DNA of 64,000 nucleotides from Trachythela sp. YZ-2020 (Eukaryota; Cnidaria; Anthozoa; Malacalcyonacea; Clavulariidae), in contig JADLSH010000387.1 in the NCBI GenBank assembly GCA_016169945.1, positions 930,001 through 994,000 of the forward strand, in the 5' to 3' direction. A model generated the notes under the pieces. That model had not been told where the DNA came from. It saw only the letters and a list, made by a program, of their open reading frames with translations, and ran no database searches. Within the stretch, counting starts at the first letter, position 1. Each line of letters opens with the position of its first letter. Shown here piece after piece: positions 21,339-31,516 of the stretch. Made by a program: the position numbers and the translations under genes.

Positions 21339-23335
21339 CAAAATAGTCTGGCGTTAGATAGAGCAAAATAGCAAAGTGGGGCATATTTACATAAAAAAAT
21401 AAAACCCAAAGCTAAACAAGACCAACAATCAAGTGCATAAAGGTAAAGAATATCTTTTAAACAGTTTACACCGAGGGAAGAAAGATCGACAAACAAGGGA
21501 TTGGTGAATCCCCCAGACCCCCCTGGCTGTGTCTCGCTCCTTCGGCTCTCAAATAGCACCCCTCACTTTTACTACCCTGAATCCAAATAAAGCTACGTTT
21601 TATGTTGCATTTCGGAGTAAAGAATGTTAGAAAACTGTAAAATGGTTTAATAATCTAGTATTATCTTTTAGATGTCAATGACTATTAACTGTCTAATATT
21701 TCTAAAAATGACACACCAGTCACTAAATTGGCTGAAAATGCCATTTCAGAGGGTCTAGATTTTAAACTTTTTTGAGGGGGCATGCCCCCAGACCCCCCTG
21801 GTTATGTAGTGCCTTCAGGATCACATACATTACTTTTTGCTTTGATTGCCCTCATCCACAATAAATGAGCTTCCTAAACCCGTGTCTAACAGTATAATTT
21901 AAGGCCTCAGCCTACCAGGATACCATTTCACTGGTTCAATGTAACAGATGCAGCTACATCTGTCTGCCTAATGGGTTTGTTTTGTATAACTGTAAAATTT
22001 TAGACATAGGCGTACAAGGTGGGTGGGGAAGGGAGGAGGTAGCCAAATTTGGGACAAATAGTAAGAAATTTAGGCAATTCCTTCCCAAGAGCTAGTTGCA
22101 AATGGATAATTGGAAGGTGTGCCATTGTAATTAACCATAAAAGAGAGCTCTGTTTTTAGTGAAAGTCGGGGAGTTTCCACCTTTGTCAGGGAAAGTCTTG
22201 TCTGCCCTTTCCCCCGCAACCCCCCCCCCGCTATGCATATGATATGTTTTCTATGCATTTTGACTAATATTTTGGCAATAAAAAATACTGAATTCCAAAA
22301 GTAAAATGGCCTTGATACCTTTATATACATCAAACTCCTTTATCATTAGAGCCCGAGGGTTAAAATTTGTTTCGACCAAAATCTATTTAAGAATGTCATT
22401 ATCCTTATAATTTAGTTTTATTTTCTGCCCATTACCTGGTTTGCACCTTCCAATGTTCTCCTGGTTTCCCCCATCCCCTGACAATTAATTGGATTCTCTT
22501 GGTTTGCCTAATTACCCAAGGAGCCACAGTGCGCCCAAATACACCCCAAATACACCCCATACATGCTATTTTGCTCTATCTAACGCCAGACTATTTTGCT
22601 CTGTCTAACGCCAGATGATTTTACTCGTCAATTAAGGAAAGGGTATAATGCACACTAATGGGTAAAGTAAAATATGTTAAAGTTATTAGTGAATGCCAAT
22701 TAATATACTTGTTATTTAATTATTTATAATATGATTGCCAACAACGTGAAACACAGTTCCATTCCTGAAAATTTCTGCATTCATGACATATCCTGATATC
22801 CCCAGTTCTGTCCCATCCCTTGTTAGTCGATCTTTATTCCTCGGTTCTTCCATCCCATCGTAAACTCTTTAAAAGAGATTTTTACCTTTATTTACTTGAT
22901 TGTCGGTATTGTATAGCTTTTGGTTTTATTATTTTATATAAATGTTAGTATTCCACTGATGCCTTTTAAACACAACAACAAATCTCCAGTCACATGATCT
23001 ATAAGGTCCTGCTATCCGTGGATAAAGCCCGGTTAGATATTGTTACACACGTTCCCCGGCAATCCCCATCCCTGGTCTCGCCATTCCCCAATTCTACTGT
23101 CCTATAGATCTCTTAGCTCCTGTTTCCAGCTTCCTGTTTGCCCCACTCCCGGTTTCCACTTCTCGGTTCCCTACTCTTATTTCCTCATTCCCCGATTCCC
23201 GGATTTTGCGATTCCAGGATTCCCTGATTCCCGGATTCCCGATTCCCGATTCCCGGATTCCCCGATTCCCGATTCCCGATTCCTGATTCCCCGACTCCCC
23301 GATTCCCGATTCCCGATTCCCCCGATTCTCGATGA
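20646..23335. mobile_element. 2.7-kb fold-back element with GGGAATC minisatellite ends
   Basis: Two inverted arms, about 20646-21372 and 22565-23335, flank a 1.2-kb spacer. Each outer end is a tandem array of an 8-bp unit (GGGGAATC left, GATTCCCC right; 20671-20795 and about 23160-23330); the inner parts carry matching unique sequence (for example CTGGCGTTAGA with GAGCAAAATAG twice at each inner edge). A second partial copy of arm sequence lies in the spacer at 21390-21500. The left terminus GGGCTATCTTTAAAATAGGG matches the element at 62504-62813. No transposase ORF. Confidence 0.82.
21373..22564. other. Spacer of the fold-back element
   Basis: Between the arms: a degenerate direct copy of arm sequence (21390-21500), then AT-rich DNA with two CAGACCCCCCTGG motifs (21515-21530 and 21790-21803). 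No gene recognised. Confidence 0.55.
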
Positions 23336-23349
23336 TTTCCAGGCCACAC

Positions 23350-25013
23350 CAGTGAACTATAGTTGCGCTAACTCTATGATTCAGTCATGATTTGCCGAAA
23401 GCACGTGCAAGGGGGAGTTGATTCAAAGCGACTGAGAGGCATGTAATTTGAAAAATACTTTTCGATTACTTTTCACTGTTTTATTTACTCGCAGCAATGA
23501 GGCGATCGTTATCGCGTGCGGATTCGACAATGACAAATGAAAACTTCGCAGTTTCTTAAACTCAGAAAATATGCTACAGAAACACTTCGCAGCAGCCCTT
23601 GATTTTTTTTTGCATTCATACCCAGGCTTTTAGTCCTTGCTTTTCTAAAATTAAATAGTCTGACGATTTTCTAAGTGGTTCTTTTACGATTGCCTTCGCG
23701 TTTCTGTTGGTCATCAGTAGCACTTTGAATATGACGACTGAGCTAACTTTATAACTGTCTTAATGTTGTCAGTTACTGAAAGTTTTTAAATCTTATTTTC
23801 TATATTTTTCATATATTTTCATCTCTTTTTGGAAACTCAGAAACTGAACATTTGCGGTTTTTTGACAAATTGTTTTTTTCGCAGAAATTATGAACGACCT
23901 TTTTTGTGCAAGTAAAAGTAAATTGTTCATTAGTGTAGTCAGTAAATAAGAAGCTAGTGAAAATAAATAGTAGTAAGGGCAAAATTCTTATAAAAGTGTA
24001 TTTTTGAAAAATATGTTAAAATGGACTGGCACTACACAGCAGCACGGCCTTCACCTCTTCTACTGGAACGCTAACTCAGGGGGGGAAATTGAAGCCGTGC
24101 ATTGTAGGTAGTGCCACTCCCTTTTAACATATTTTTTTTTAAAAATACACTTTTTATATTGCAAAATTTTACCCTTTCAATTTCCTTTTATACTTTCACT
24201 ATTTATCTTTGACTACACTAGAACAATTAAACTTTTTACTCAAGTACTTACAATGAACAAAGGTCGTTCAGTTTCTGAAATATTACTGGAAAAACAAAAT
24301 TTGTCAAAAAACCGCACGAAAATGTTTGGTTTTTCTGAGTTATGAGACTTTCCAAAAAGAGTTAAGAGATTTTATGATACAATTTATGTAGAAAAATATA
24401 AGATACATTGAAAAATTGCTTTTCAAGCATGCAGTAACTTATTTTTGACAGTTAAAATAAGGATTATATAAGCTAGCTCAGCCGTCATATTCAAAGTGCT
24501 CACTGATGACCAACAAAAAGGCGCGAAGACAAAAATAATACCACTTGAAAATCGTCAATTTGTTTATATTTTAGAAGGGTTAAAGCAAGGACTAAAAGCT
24601 CAAGATAAAAAGCAATACCTGGAGTATAGTGCAAAATCAATTTGGGGGCTGCCTAAGTGTTTTCTAGTATATTTTTTCTGAGTTAAAGAGCAAAGTTTGC
24701 TTCGGCACGTTCAAACATTTGTCATTTTTTTTCCATATACGATAACGATCCGCCTCATTTTTGCTGCAGATAGATGTAAAACAGTGAAAACTAATCGCAA
24801 AACCACATTTGAATCCAAAACATTGAAGTCTTCTGATGTAAAAAGTACTTTTCTTGCAAATTTTCGCTCAAAAACAAACTTTTGACGGAATTTTTCTCAC
24901 TCCTCGGAACTCTCCTCAGTCCTTTTGAAAGTTCAAATTCCCGCGCATTGGCTTCAACGAATCATAGGACTTGATCATAGGAGTTAGCGTTCCAGTATAC
25001 TTATAGTTCACTG
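23350..25013. mobile_element. TIR element 1 of a three-element chain (hAT-type)
   Basis: 1664 bp with ends CAGTGAACTATAG and TATAGTTCACTG. It is internally a near-palindrome centred near 24070, with arms of several hundred bp (for example CTTCGCGTTTCTGTTGGTC at 23695 against GACCAACAAAAAGGCGCGAA at 24508). Flanks GGCCACAC (23342-23349) and GGTCACAC (25014-25021) form an 8-bp duplication with one mismatch. No ORF. Confidence 0.82.
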
Positions 25014-25021
25014 GGTCACAC

Positions 25022-25640
25022 CAGTGAACTCCATAAATTTTTAATATCTGGAACGATAACATTCAATCATTCAGGCGGAAAAAAGTGAAGCCTAAATCCC
25101 AGTCCTTTTACGCGGTCCGTACGTCAGTTTCAGTCCCTCAAAAGTCAATTTCACGCGGTCCGTACGTCAGTTTCAGTCACAACTTATTTACTGCGCGGTC
25201 CGTACGTAAACTCTATTTTGTGTTATTTTTGGAAAAACAACAGTTTTTTGCAACTCGAAGTAGGTTCTACTTTGTCACTGGCTAAAAAAGATCACAGAAG
25301 GAAAACTATGAGGAAAACATATCTTTGTCACTGAGTGACTGAAGTAAGTTAGTTTTCTCAGTGTTTTTGTTCAAACAGCGAAAATATTTTGTTTTTTGTC
25401 AGTCGTATAAGGCGTATAAGCTAGTTTGTGCAAAAAGTGTATGAAAGCCATAAAAATATGGGATAAAATAAGCTATCGTGCAGGTTTTAACAGCTTTTCA
25501 AGTTTTTTTTCTATTTTCGTGAACTTATTTTGAAGTTTGGCCGTTGTGAAATCAATCACGTTTGATGGCGTAGGTACTGTTATTTTGGCTTCACTTTTCA
25601 CCGCCTGTTATCGTTCCAGGTTAACAAATTGAGTTCACTG
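25022..25640. mobile_element. TIR element 2 of the chain
   Basis: 619 bp from CAGTGAACTCCAT to TTGAGTTCACTG, flanked by perfect GGTCACAC copies at 25014-25021 and 25641-25648. Inner terminal repeats CTGGAACGATAAC and TTATCGTTCCAG, then a GTGAAGCC block, recur at both ends. Three copies of CGCGGTCCGTACGT lie at 25106-25210. Confidence 0.85.
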
Positions 25641-25648
25641 GGTCACAC

Positions 25649-26275
25649 CAGTGAACTCAATTTGGTTACCTGGAACGATAACTGGCAGTGAAAAGTGAAG
25701 CCAAAATAACAGTGCCTACGCCATCAAACGTGATTGATTTCACAACGGCCAAAGTTCAAAATAAGTTACGAAAATAGAAAAAAAACTTGAAAAGCTGTTA
25801 AAACCTGCACGATAACTTATTTTATCTCATATTTTTATGGCTTTCATAAACCTTTTGCACAAACTAGCTTATACGACTTATACGACTGACAAAAAACAAA
25901 ATATTTTCGCTGTTTGAACAAAAACACTGAGAAAACTAACTTACTTCAGTCACTCAGTGACAAAGATATGTTTTCCTCCTAGTTTTCCTTCTGTAATCTT
26001 TTTTAGCCAGTTACAAAGTAGAAACTACTTCGATTTGCAAAAAAAACGTTGTTTTTTTCAAAAAAATAACACAAAAATAGAGTTTACGTACGGACCGCGC
26101 AGTAAATAAGTTGTGGGGGACTGAAACTGACGTACGGACCGCGTGAAATTGACTTTTGAGGGACTGAAACTGACGTACGGACCGCGTAAAAGGACTGGGA
26201 TTTAGGCTTCACTTTTTTCCGCCTGAATGATTGAATGTTATCGTTCCAGATATTAGAAATTTATGGAGTTCACTG
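25649..26275. mobile_element. TIR element 3, inverted copy of element 2
   Basis: 627 bp, near-identical to element 2 but in opposite orientation, so 25022-26275 is a palindrome centred at about 25644. Perfect GGTCACAC flanks at 25641-25648 and 26276-26283. No ORF. Confidence 0.85.
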
Positions 26276-26464
26276 GGTCACACTGACTTCTTCGTACGAT
26301 CTTCGTAGACTATCGGAGCAACATCGATTGGTCGGCCATGTTTCGTAAAATGTCGGGAAGTATATGGCCGCCTGAATTCGAATGCAAAACATAAACAAAC
26401 TTGAAGAAAAATTGCAACAGTTTTGAACGAAATGATAAGTTATATTTTGTGAGAACGTTGAATT

Positions 26465-29400
26465 ATGGGTTTAGTTTTAGGAATTGGTTCTGGTCTCTTC
26501 GCATTAATAATACTATGGATTGTTGGTCTTATTCTCTGTGTCGTTTTCTCAAGGGTATCTGCTCTGAGGTATACTAGCTGTGTATATTTTTAATATTTTT
26601 ACAGTCTAAAGTAACAAATGAATATAATATGCAAGAATGCTGTGTAATTCTCCGATCTGGTTCTGCAACGTTAATCTTTCATGGGCATATTTAATAGCAA
26701 AATACTAGTTGAGAACGTATATGCATGGTGGGCCTAGAGGTGTTTTGCCCGAGGGGTGTATTACTCAGAAAAAAGCGTACGAGGATTTTTGGGATTTCAA
26801 AGTCCCTGCAATATATCCAGGGATTTTGGGATTTTTTGTGAAATTTTCTGTGGATTTTAATGGATTTTTTGGCTTGATTTTCACGATTTTGATAAGATTT
26901 TTGGGATTTTGAAAGGGATTTTGCGGATTTAGGGATTTTATAGGAATTTTCCGACAAATTTTGACAAGATTCAAGATTTGGAGGAATAGTACGAGGATTT
27001 TTGAAGTAATATACACCCCTCGCAAAACCTTTGAACTGCTTACTGGTGATGGAAAAGAATCAATAAGGTCAGCAATCTTCAGACATGTTCGAACTTTAGT
27101 CTATGGTTGGTTGCTCATAATTTTATCATAGATCTGATATATCTCCTGGGAATACAGTTTCCTTAAAAACTTATGCCGCAAGAGAATATTGCTTGTTTAT
27201 ACACTGTTATATTTATCTTGCTTTCTATTTTTGAGCATTAAAGTACACATGTGGTTCAGAAGTTACCCACTTTGACAAAATGTTCATCCTATTAGAAAAT
27301 CGACATGTGATCTTTAGTATTTGGACGTCTATTTGTTTGCAGGGGCGGCGCTAGAGGGGGATGTGGGGGAGTGGAACACCCCCCCACTCGTCAGTGACTC
27401 GGCAAATTGTTTTCCCAGTCGGCAAAATGTGAATTGGATAGGAAGAAACGAGAAACCAAAATAAATATTTGAATTCTAACCAGTGGCGGACACTAGGGGG
27501 GGCCCGAGCCCCCCCAATAATTTTGAAAGAATGTAAAAATGTTGTGCCAAATAACACAAATCACACCCATATAACGTAATTGTCATGTTAAATAATGACT
27601 ATTTGATAAAACTTAAGCTAAAAAAGTAAGCAATAACCAAACAATATAATAATATATGTTTCTGTACTGTACATATCACAACATACGCATTTTATACATC
27701 CTTTTTGCCTTTTTTTTGTTCTGTGTAGGATTCGACATCTCTTAACGATTGAAATTGTTAAAAATCCGCAAAACAATTTTTCTCAACTCTTGCAACAGGC
27801 GCTTGCAAAATGTCGTTGTCGATTTTTTGTTGTTTTTGAAGCTTATACTATTGTTAAGCGGCAAAATTTCCTGCTGCAAGATAATATTTCAATGATTTAT
27901 AATAAAATGCACCGTTAAAACAGTGTTTTGAAAACCTAAAGTTTTTTTACAAAATGTGTTCCCAGAATGCTGCAAATGCTATTTCCGGGATCCAAATTTC
28001 AAAAATTTTCCGGGGGCATGCCCCTGGACCCCCTTAGAAAAGTGTCCGCCTCTGATTCTAACCATAGTTACCGAACATCACGGACGAAACATCTGTGCGC
28101 TTTTGGCATGTAGAAGAACGTCAGAATGTGCAGTAAATCCCAATATTGAACAGATCATAGGCAATTTTTTTAATGAAGAATGAATAAGATAATGAAAATT
28201 TATCGTAAAAGACATATTTACATCCGCCATTTTGTTGGCATTTAAAATGCCATCCTCCTCATTCTGAAATTAGGATTACAAGGGTTACGAACACGATACT
28301 ATTAGGAATTTGACGGATGGAATTTAATAAAAACGATACTGTGGCAATAGTTCTTTTAATTTCAATGTCACATGATCATTTGAGTCGGCAAAACAACAAA
28401 ATGACTCGGCAAAATTTCATTTACACCCCCCCCCCCCCCCAATAAAACAGGGCTAGCGCCGCCCCTGTTTGTTTGAATTATGGCCAAATCTTATCACATA
28501 TATTTTGCATGTGAAAACATTTCATTCTTCAAAGCAGCTAGCTATGACCACTGTATTTATAGTGATCCGGATGCAGCGTTTATTTGAGAGTGGTGCTTAT
28601 TTAAGGAAGGTGCTCTTTAGAAATTACTTTATTTGTGCAGGGGTCTCTGCCTTCACAACAGAACCGCGCATTTCCAAAGTTCTGGAGAGAGAGAGAGAGT
28701 TGAAGGACAGAGCATTGAAATATAGTACTCACTTTGGACTTTAAAATATTGTTAATACTGGAGAATAATTTTCCCATGCTGATTAAAGATTGAGATGACT
28801 ACAGTGTACTGTAGTTGTCTTCAGTTAGGTTTCTAGAACAATTCCATTTAACAGTGCTTTGATTATGTGCTGCATAACCATTGTTATCAATATTGCGGCG
28901 CTAGTATGTTCTTCTACAATTGTTCTCCTGCAAACAGGCCATAGCATTTCCAGGTCAAATGTTATCACGGTCGGCCATCGGTCCTTTTCCCGAGCGAATT
29001 GCTGAGGTGGCCGACCAATTGTTGTCTTGCTCGGACATTATGGCCGACTGTTTTTGACTTATTAATTTCAATAATTTCTATCTTGAGGTCTGTAAATAAT
29101 TAGTGGCCGATCAAAGGCTATCATGGCCGACCAAAATGTCGGTTGGTCGGACATAATGTCCGACCAAGTTTAAGAATTACTGTATATTGAACTCTGAATG
29201 TAATTGTCAGTTTTTGTAATTCTGATCACTGATTTGCTACAATCTAAAGCATCAACGTACACACACTGCTTCTGTCCAGACAAAAAGGTGCTACCCAACG
29301 TTAATACTCGTTAATACGTATGCCAACTTTCCTTAATAACTCGAGTTCTAGACATGCTAAAATGACAAACTACCTGCATACACCAAAATAGTCCTTGTGG

Positions 29401-31516
29401 TTCAAGGATTCTAGCGAGATATAGCCTATTTTATTACTCTCACAATATCGCAAGATATATGCCACCCAAAATAGCGGATTATTCAGCATGACCGAATAGA
29501 TTGTTAAGTAAGGTGACTCTATATAGCCAGTCGTATCACAATAATTTCTCTGAGCGTTTACTACGATTTAACCACACAAAACTGCAGTTAAGCCGTAGTT
29601 AAGAGTTTTACTCAACTATTTAACAGTTATTCTACGAACTCGAGTCGTATATGAGCTGATAGCCGACGAGGCGCGATAGTGCCGAGTCGGCTATCAGTCA
29701 TATACGACGAGAGTGAGTAGAATAACTGTTTTATTATATACACAAGTTCTGGATATGAACAGAACATTTTGGCGTACTTTTTTCATGTAAAACTTGAATT
29801 TCCTCTTCATTTAATTGTCCAAATCTGCCAGCCATTTTTCTACTTTTCTCTACTAGCAGGATATGAGCAGGGTTGCCAGGTCCAGCAAGGGCTTGGAGCC
29901 AAATATGATTTGAAAAGTAGCCAAATTTGGTAAAAAGAGGCCAAACTTCCGTTTTTAGCACCTACGCTGTCCGGTACTGGGGCTGGTAGCCTGCAGGTCG
30001 TACCCAGTGCTTTTTTTGTTGTTGTGTGAGTTGTGCAGCTTCGTACCCAGGCGCTAAAGAGAAGAGCTAAGCGCGCGTGGGGCTTGGATCGGAATCTGTG
30101 CTAAGCGCGCTCAGATCTTCTCTTTAGCGCCTGGGTACGAGGCTGTGAGTTGTGTGAGTGAGGTTGTGGTTCATAGAATCGAAAAGGTAATCTAACAAAC
30201 ACGTAACAAACGTTTGTATTTTAATGAGAAACGAAACCTTTAACAATAATAAAAATATTTTGTAGAACTTATAATCTTATTAGCAATGGTACAGTATGAA
30301 TCATGACTGTAGCTTGTATACAGGCTAGTATTTGGTATACTATTTACATTTGTAGATTGTTGTCTAATGTAAATCAACTCTAATATCATTGTTTTGTCCC
30401 GTATAAATGATAGTTTATTTTTATACCCTCTTATCTCATGTGCCATACAACTGTTTTGCAGTAAACAGCTCTAGCATCCGATTCGTCACCGCAGTTAATG
30501 TGAGCCAGTAATCTATTTGGTCAGTTATCACATCTCGTTCCCAGAGCTTAGCGACCCCAACCGCGTAGGTACATCCGAGTCCTGCATAATTTAGAACTAA
30601 ATATTTTTATAATTAATCTAATTTTCTGTGATTGTTAAAGAGGCCAAAAAGTAGCCAAATGGCCAAATGTTTTTTTCGAGGCCAAACAAGAAAAAAAGAG
30701 GCCAAATTCGAGTTATTTGGCCTCAAAAAGGCCAATCTGGCAACCCTGGATATGAGCTAATATCCTGCTAGTAGAGAACCAATCAGATTGCAGAATACCT
30801 CATATCCAGAGCTTGTGTATATAATAAACCCAGATAGCCATAGTCAATTTCTTTTTATAGAAATGGTGTAGTTGGAATAGGAATACTGGTTGTCGGTGTG
30901 ACAGTCATTTTAATTTTATATCCTCGAGAGTCTGATGAAGATTCTGAGAAAACGTCAAAACAGGTAAACTGGAATTTGGTTCACAACTTTTTTCTTGTTC
31001 AATTCGTTCCTTCCGTACAGCTTACATGAATGGCATGTAAGCTGTACCCGATGGAAGCTGGAACCGAGCCTACTTCTTCGCGGCGAACTTTTTCGCTAAC
31101 CAATCACATTCATATTACCACTGTCACTGAACTCTACTTTATGACCATGACTACGCCCATGGATGGCCTAACATTGTAATGTCATTTTTTCCAAATTCTC
31201 TAAAATTGTCTCACACACATACAGTACACATTTGAAATGTATGAATAAACATAGAAAACCATAAATAAATCAATAAAATTAGAAAACCACACGAGTAAAC
31301 GCATGGAACATTCACTTCACAGTCACAATATACAGACTTTACCATAATGAGCTGTCCGTTTTTTAGCCCGTGGACAACCTTTCTGTGTTACGTACAACGA
31401 TATTTGTAGCTGCATGTCTGTTTGCTGTCATATCCTTGGTGCTTATGCTGGTATTTCACTGGATGGAACCACAATATGCACCTGCATTGCTAGCAAGAAA
31501 GAAGTATACATTCTAA
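26465..31516 (+). CDS. TMEM218: TMEM218-like ciliary transition-zone membrane protein
   Basis: Three coding exons, 26465-26568, 30861-30963 and 31367-31516, with donors GAG|GTATAC and CAG|GTAAAC, acceptors TATAG and TTTAG, and phases 2 and 0 that close to 118 aa. The product has three hydrophobic helices: about 3-29 (start MGLVLGIGSGLFALIILW, then LCVVFSR), 37-55 (GVVGIGILVVG..ILILYP) and 79-102. A short acidic loop DEDSEK lies between helices 2 and 3; the end is ALLARKKYTF. Length, helix spacing, the Leu-Cys-Val-hydrophobic-Ser-Arg motif after helix 1 and Pro-Arg after helix 2 match TMEM218 (about 115 aa in vertebrates), a partner of the Meckel/Joubert transition-zone module. Intron 1 is 4.3 kb and full of nested transposons; the exons look intact. 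Identified from splicing logic and recall, not a search. Confidence 0.85.
26738..27030. mobile_element. TIR/minisatellite element in TMEM218 intron 1
   Basis: Ends AGGTGTTTTGCCCGAGGGGT and ACCCCTCGCAAAACCT are imperfect inverted repeats, each next to a TACGAGGATTTTTG block. The interior is a degenerate GGGATTTT/GGATTTT array. No coding frame. Confidence 0.65.
27340..28467. mobile_element. hAT element (outer), TSD TTTGTTTG
   Basis: Ends CAGGGGCGGCGCTAG and CTAGCGCCGCCCCTG are perfect 15-bp inverted repeats; the 8-bp duplication TTTGTTTG is perfect (27332-27339, 28468-28475). Without the inner insertion it is about 550 bp. Both halves contain GACTCGGCAAAAT-type repeats next to C/G runs. No transposase. 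Confidence 0.92.
27481..28054. mobile_element. hAT element nested in another, TSD ATTCTAAC
   Basis: 574 bp with ends CAGTGGCGGACACT and AGTGTCCGCCTCTG and perfect ATTCTAAC flanks (27473-27480, 28055-28062). It lies wholly inside the 27340-28467 element, so it inserted later. Its two ends carry the GGGGGG / CCCCC blocks typical of this group. Confidence 0.92.
28544..28744 (+). CDS. Small ORF or exon, function unknown
   Basis: 66 codons from MTTVFIVIRMQRLFESGAY to YSTHFGL. The second half is charged and helical (KVLERERELKDRALKY), and an acceptor-like TTTGTGCAG at about 28632-28640 could make it the last exon of a transcript. It lies in TMEM218 intron 1 on the same strand. I do not recognise a family; it may be an alternative 3' exon, a small peptide gene, or chance. 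Confidence 0.25.
   Translation: MTTVFIVIRMQRLFESGAYLRKVLFRNYFICAGVSAFTTEPRISKVLERERELKDRALKYSTHFGL
28970..29165. repeat. Clustered GGCCGACCAA / TTGGTCGGACAT motifs
   Basis: At least six copies of TGGCCGACC or GTCGGAC(A/C)T in both orientations within 195 bp. The same GGTCGGCCAT motif occurs 5' of TMEM218 at about 26321. Looks like part of an inverted-repeat element; ends not defined. Confidence 0.4.
29622..29730. repeat. Snapback palindrome
   Basis: AACAGTTATTCTAC...CGTATATGAGCTGATAGCCGA pairs with TCGGCTATCAGTCATATACG...GTAGAATAACTGTT; arms about 50 bp. A degraded relative (GAGTCGTATATGAG, GGCGACGAGG) lies at about 49788. Confidence 0.75.
29868..30748. mobile_element. hAT element, TSD GATATGAG
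   Basis: 881 bp with perfect CAGGGTTGCCAG / CTGGCAACCCTG ends and perfect 8-bp flanks GATATGAG (29860-29867, 30749-30756). Subterminal AGAGGCCAAA / AAAAAGTAGCCAAAT motifs recur at both ends, as transposase-binding repeats do in hAT elements. No transposase ORF; contains a 108-bp hairpin insertion. Confidence 0.92.
30037..30144. mobile_element. Hairpin MITE inside the hAT element
   Basis: Left arm AGCTTCGTACCCAGGCGCTA and AAGAGAAGA...GCGCGC is inverted at the right (GCGCGCTCAGATCTTCTCTT, TAGCGCCTGGGTACGAGGCT). GTGAGTTGTG occurs immediately on both sides, a likely target duplication. Confidence 0.75.

Larger units (their letters stand above)
29731..30827. mobile_element. Palindromic element split by a hAT insertion
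   Basis: TTATTATATACACAAGTTCT and GGATATG (29731-29757) are inverted at 30801-30827. Around the hAT insertion the target itself is palindromic: TCTCTACTAGCAGGATATGA on the left, TCATATCCTGCTAGTAGAGA-like sequence on the right strand (CTAATATCCTGCTAGTAGAG). Removing 29868-30748 and one duplication restores a hairpin of about 210 bp. Confidence 0.7.
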
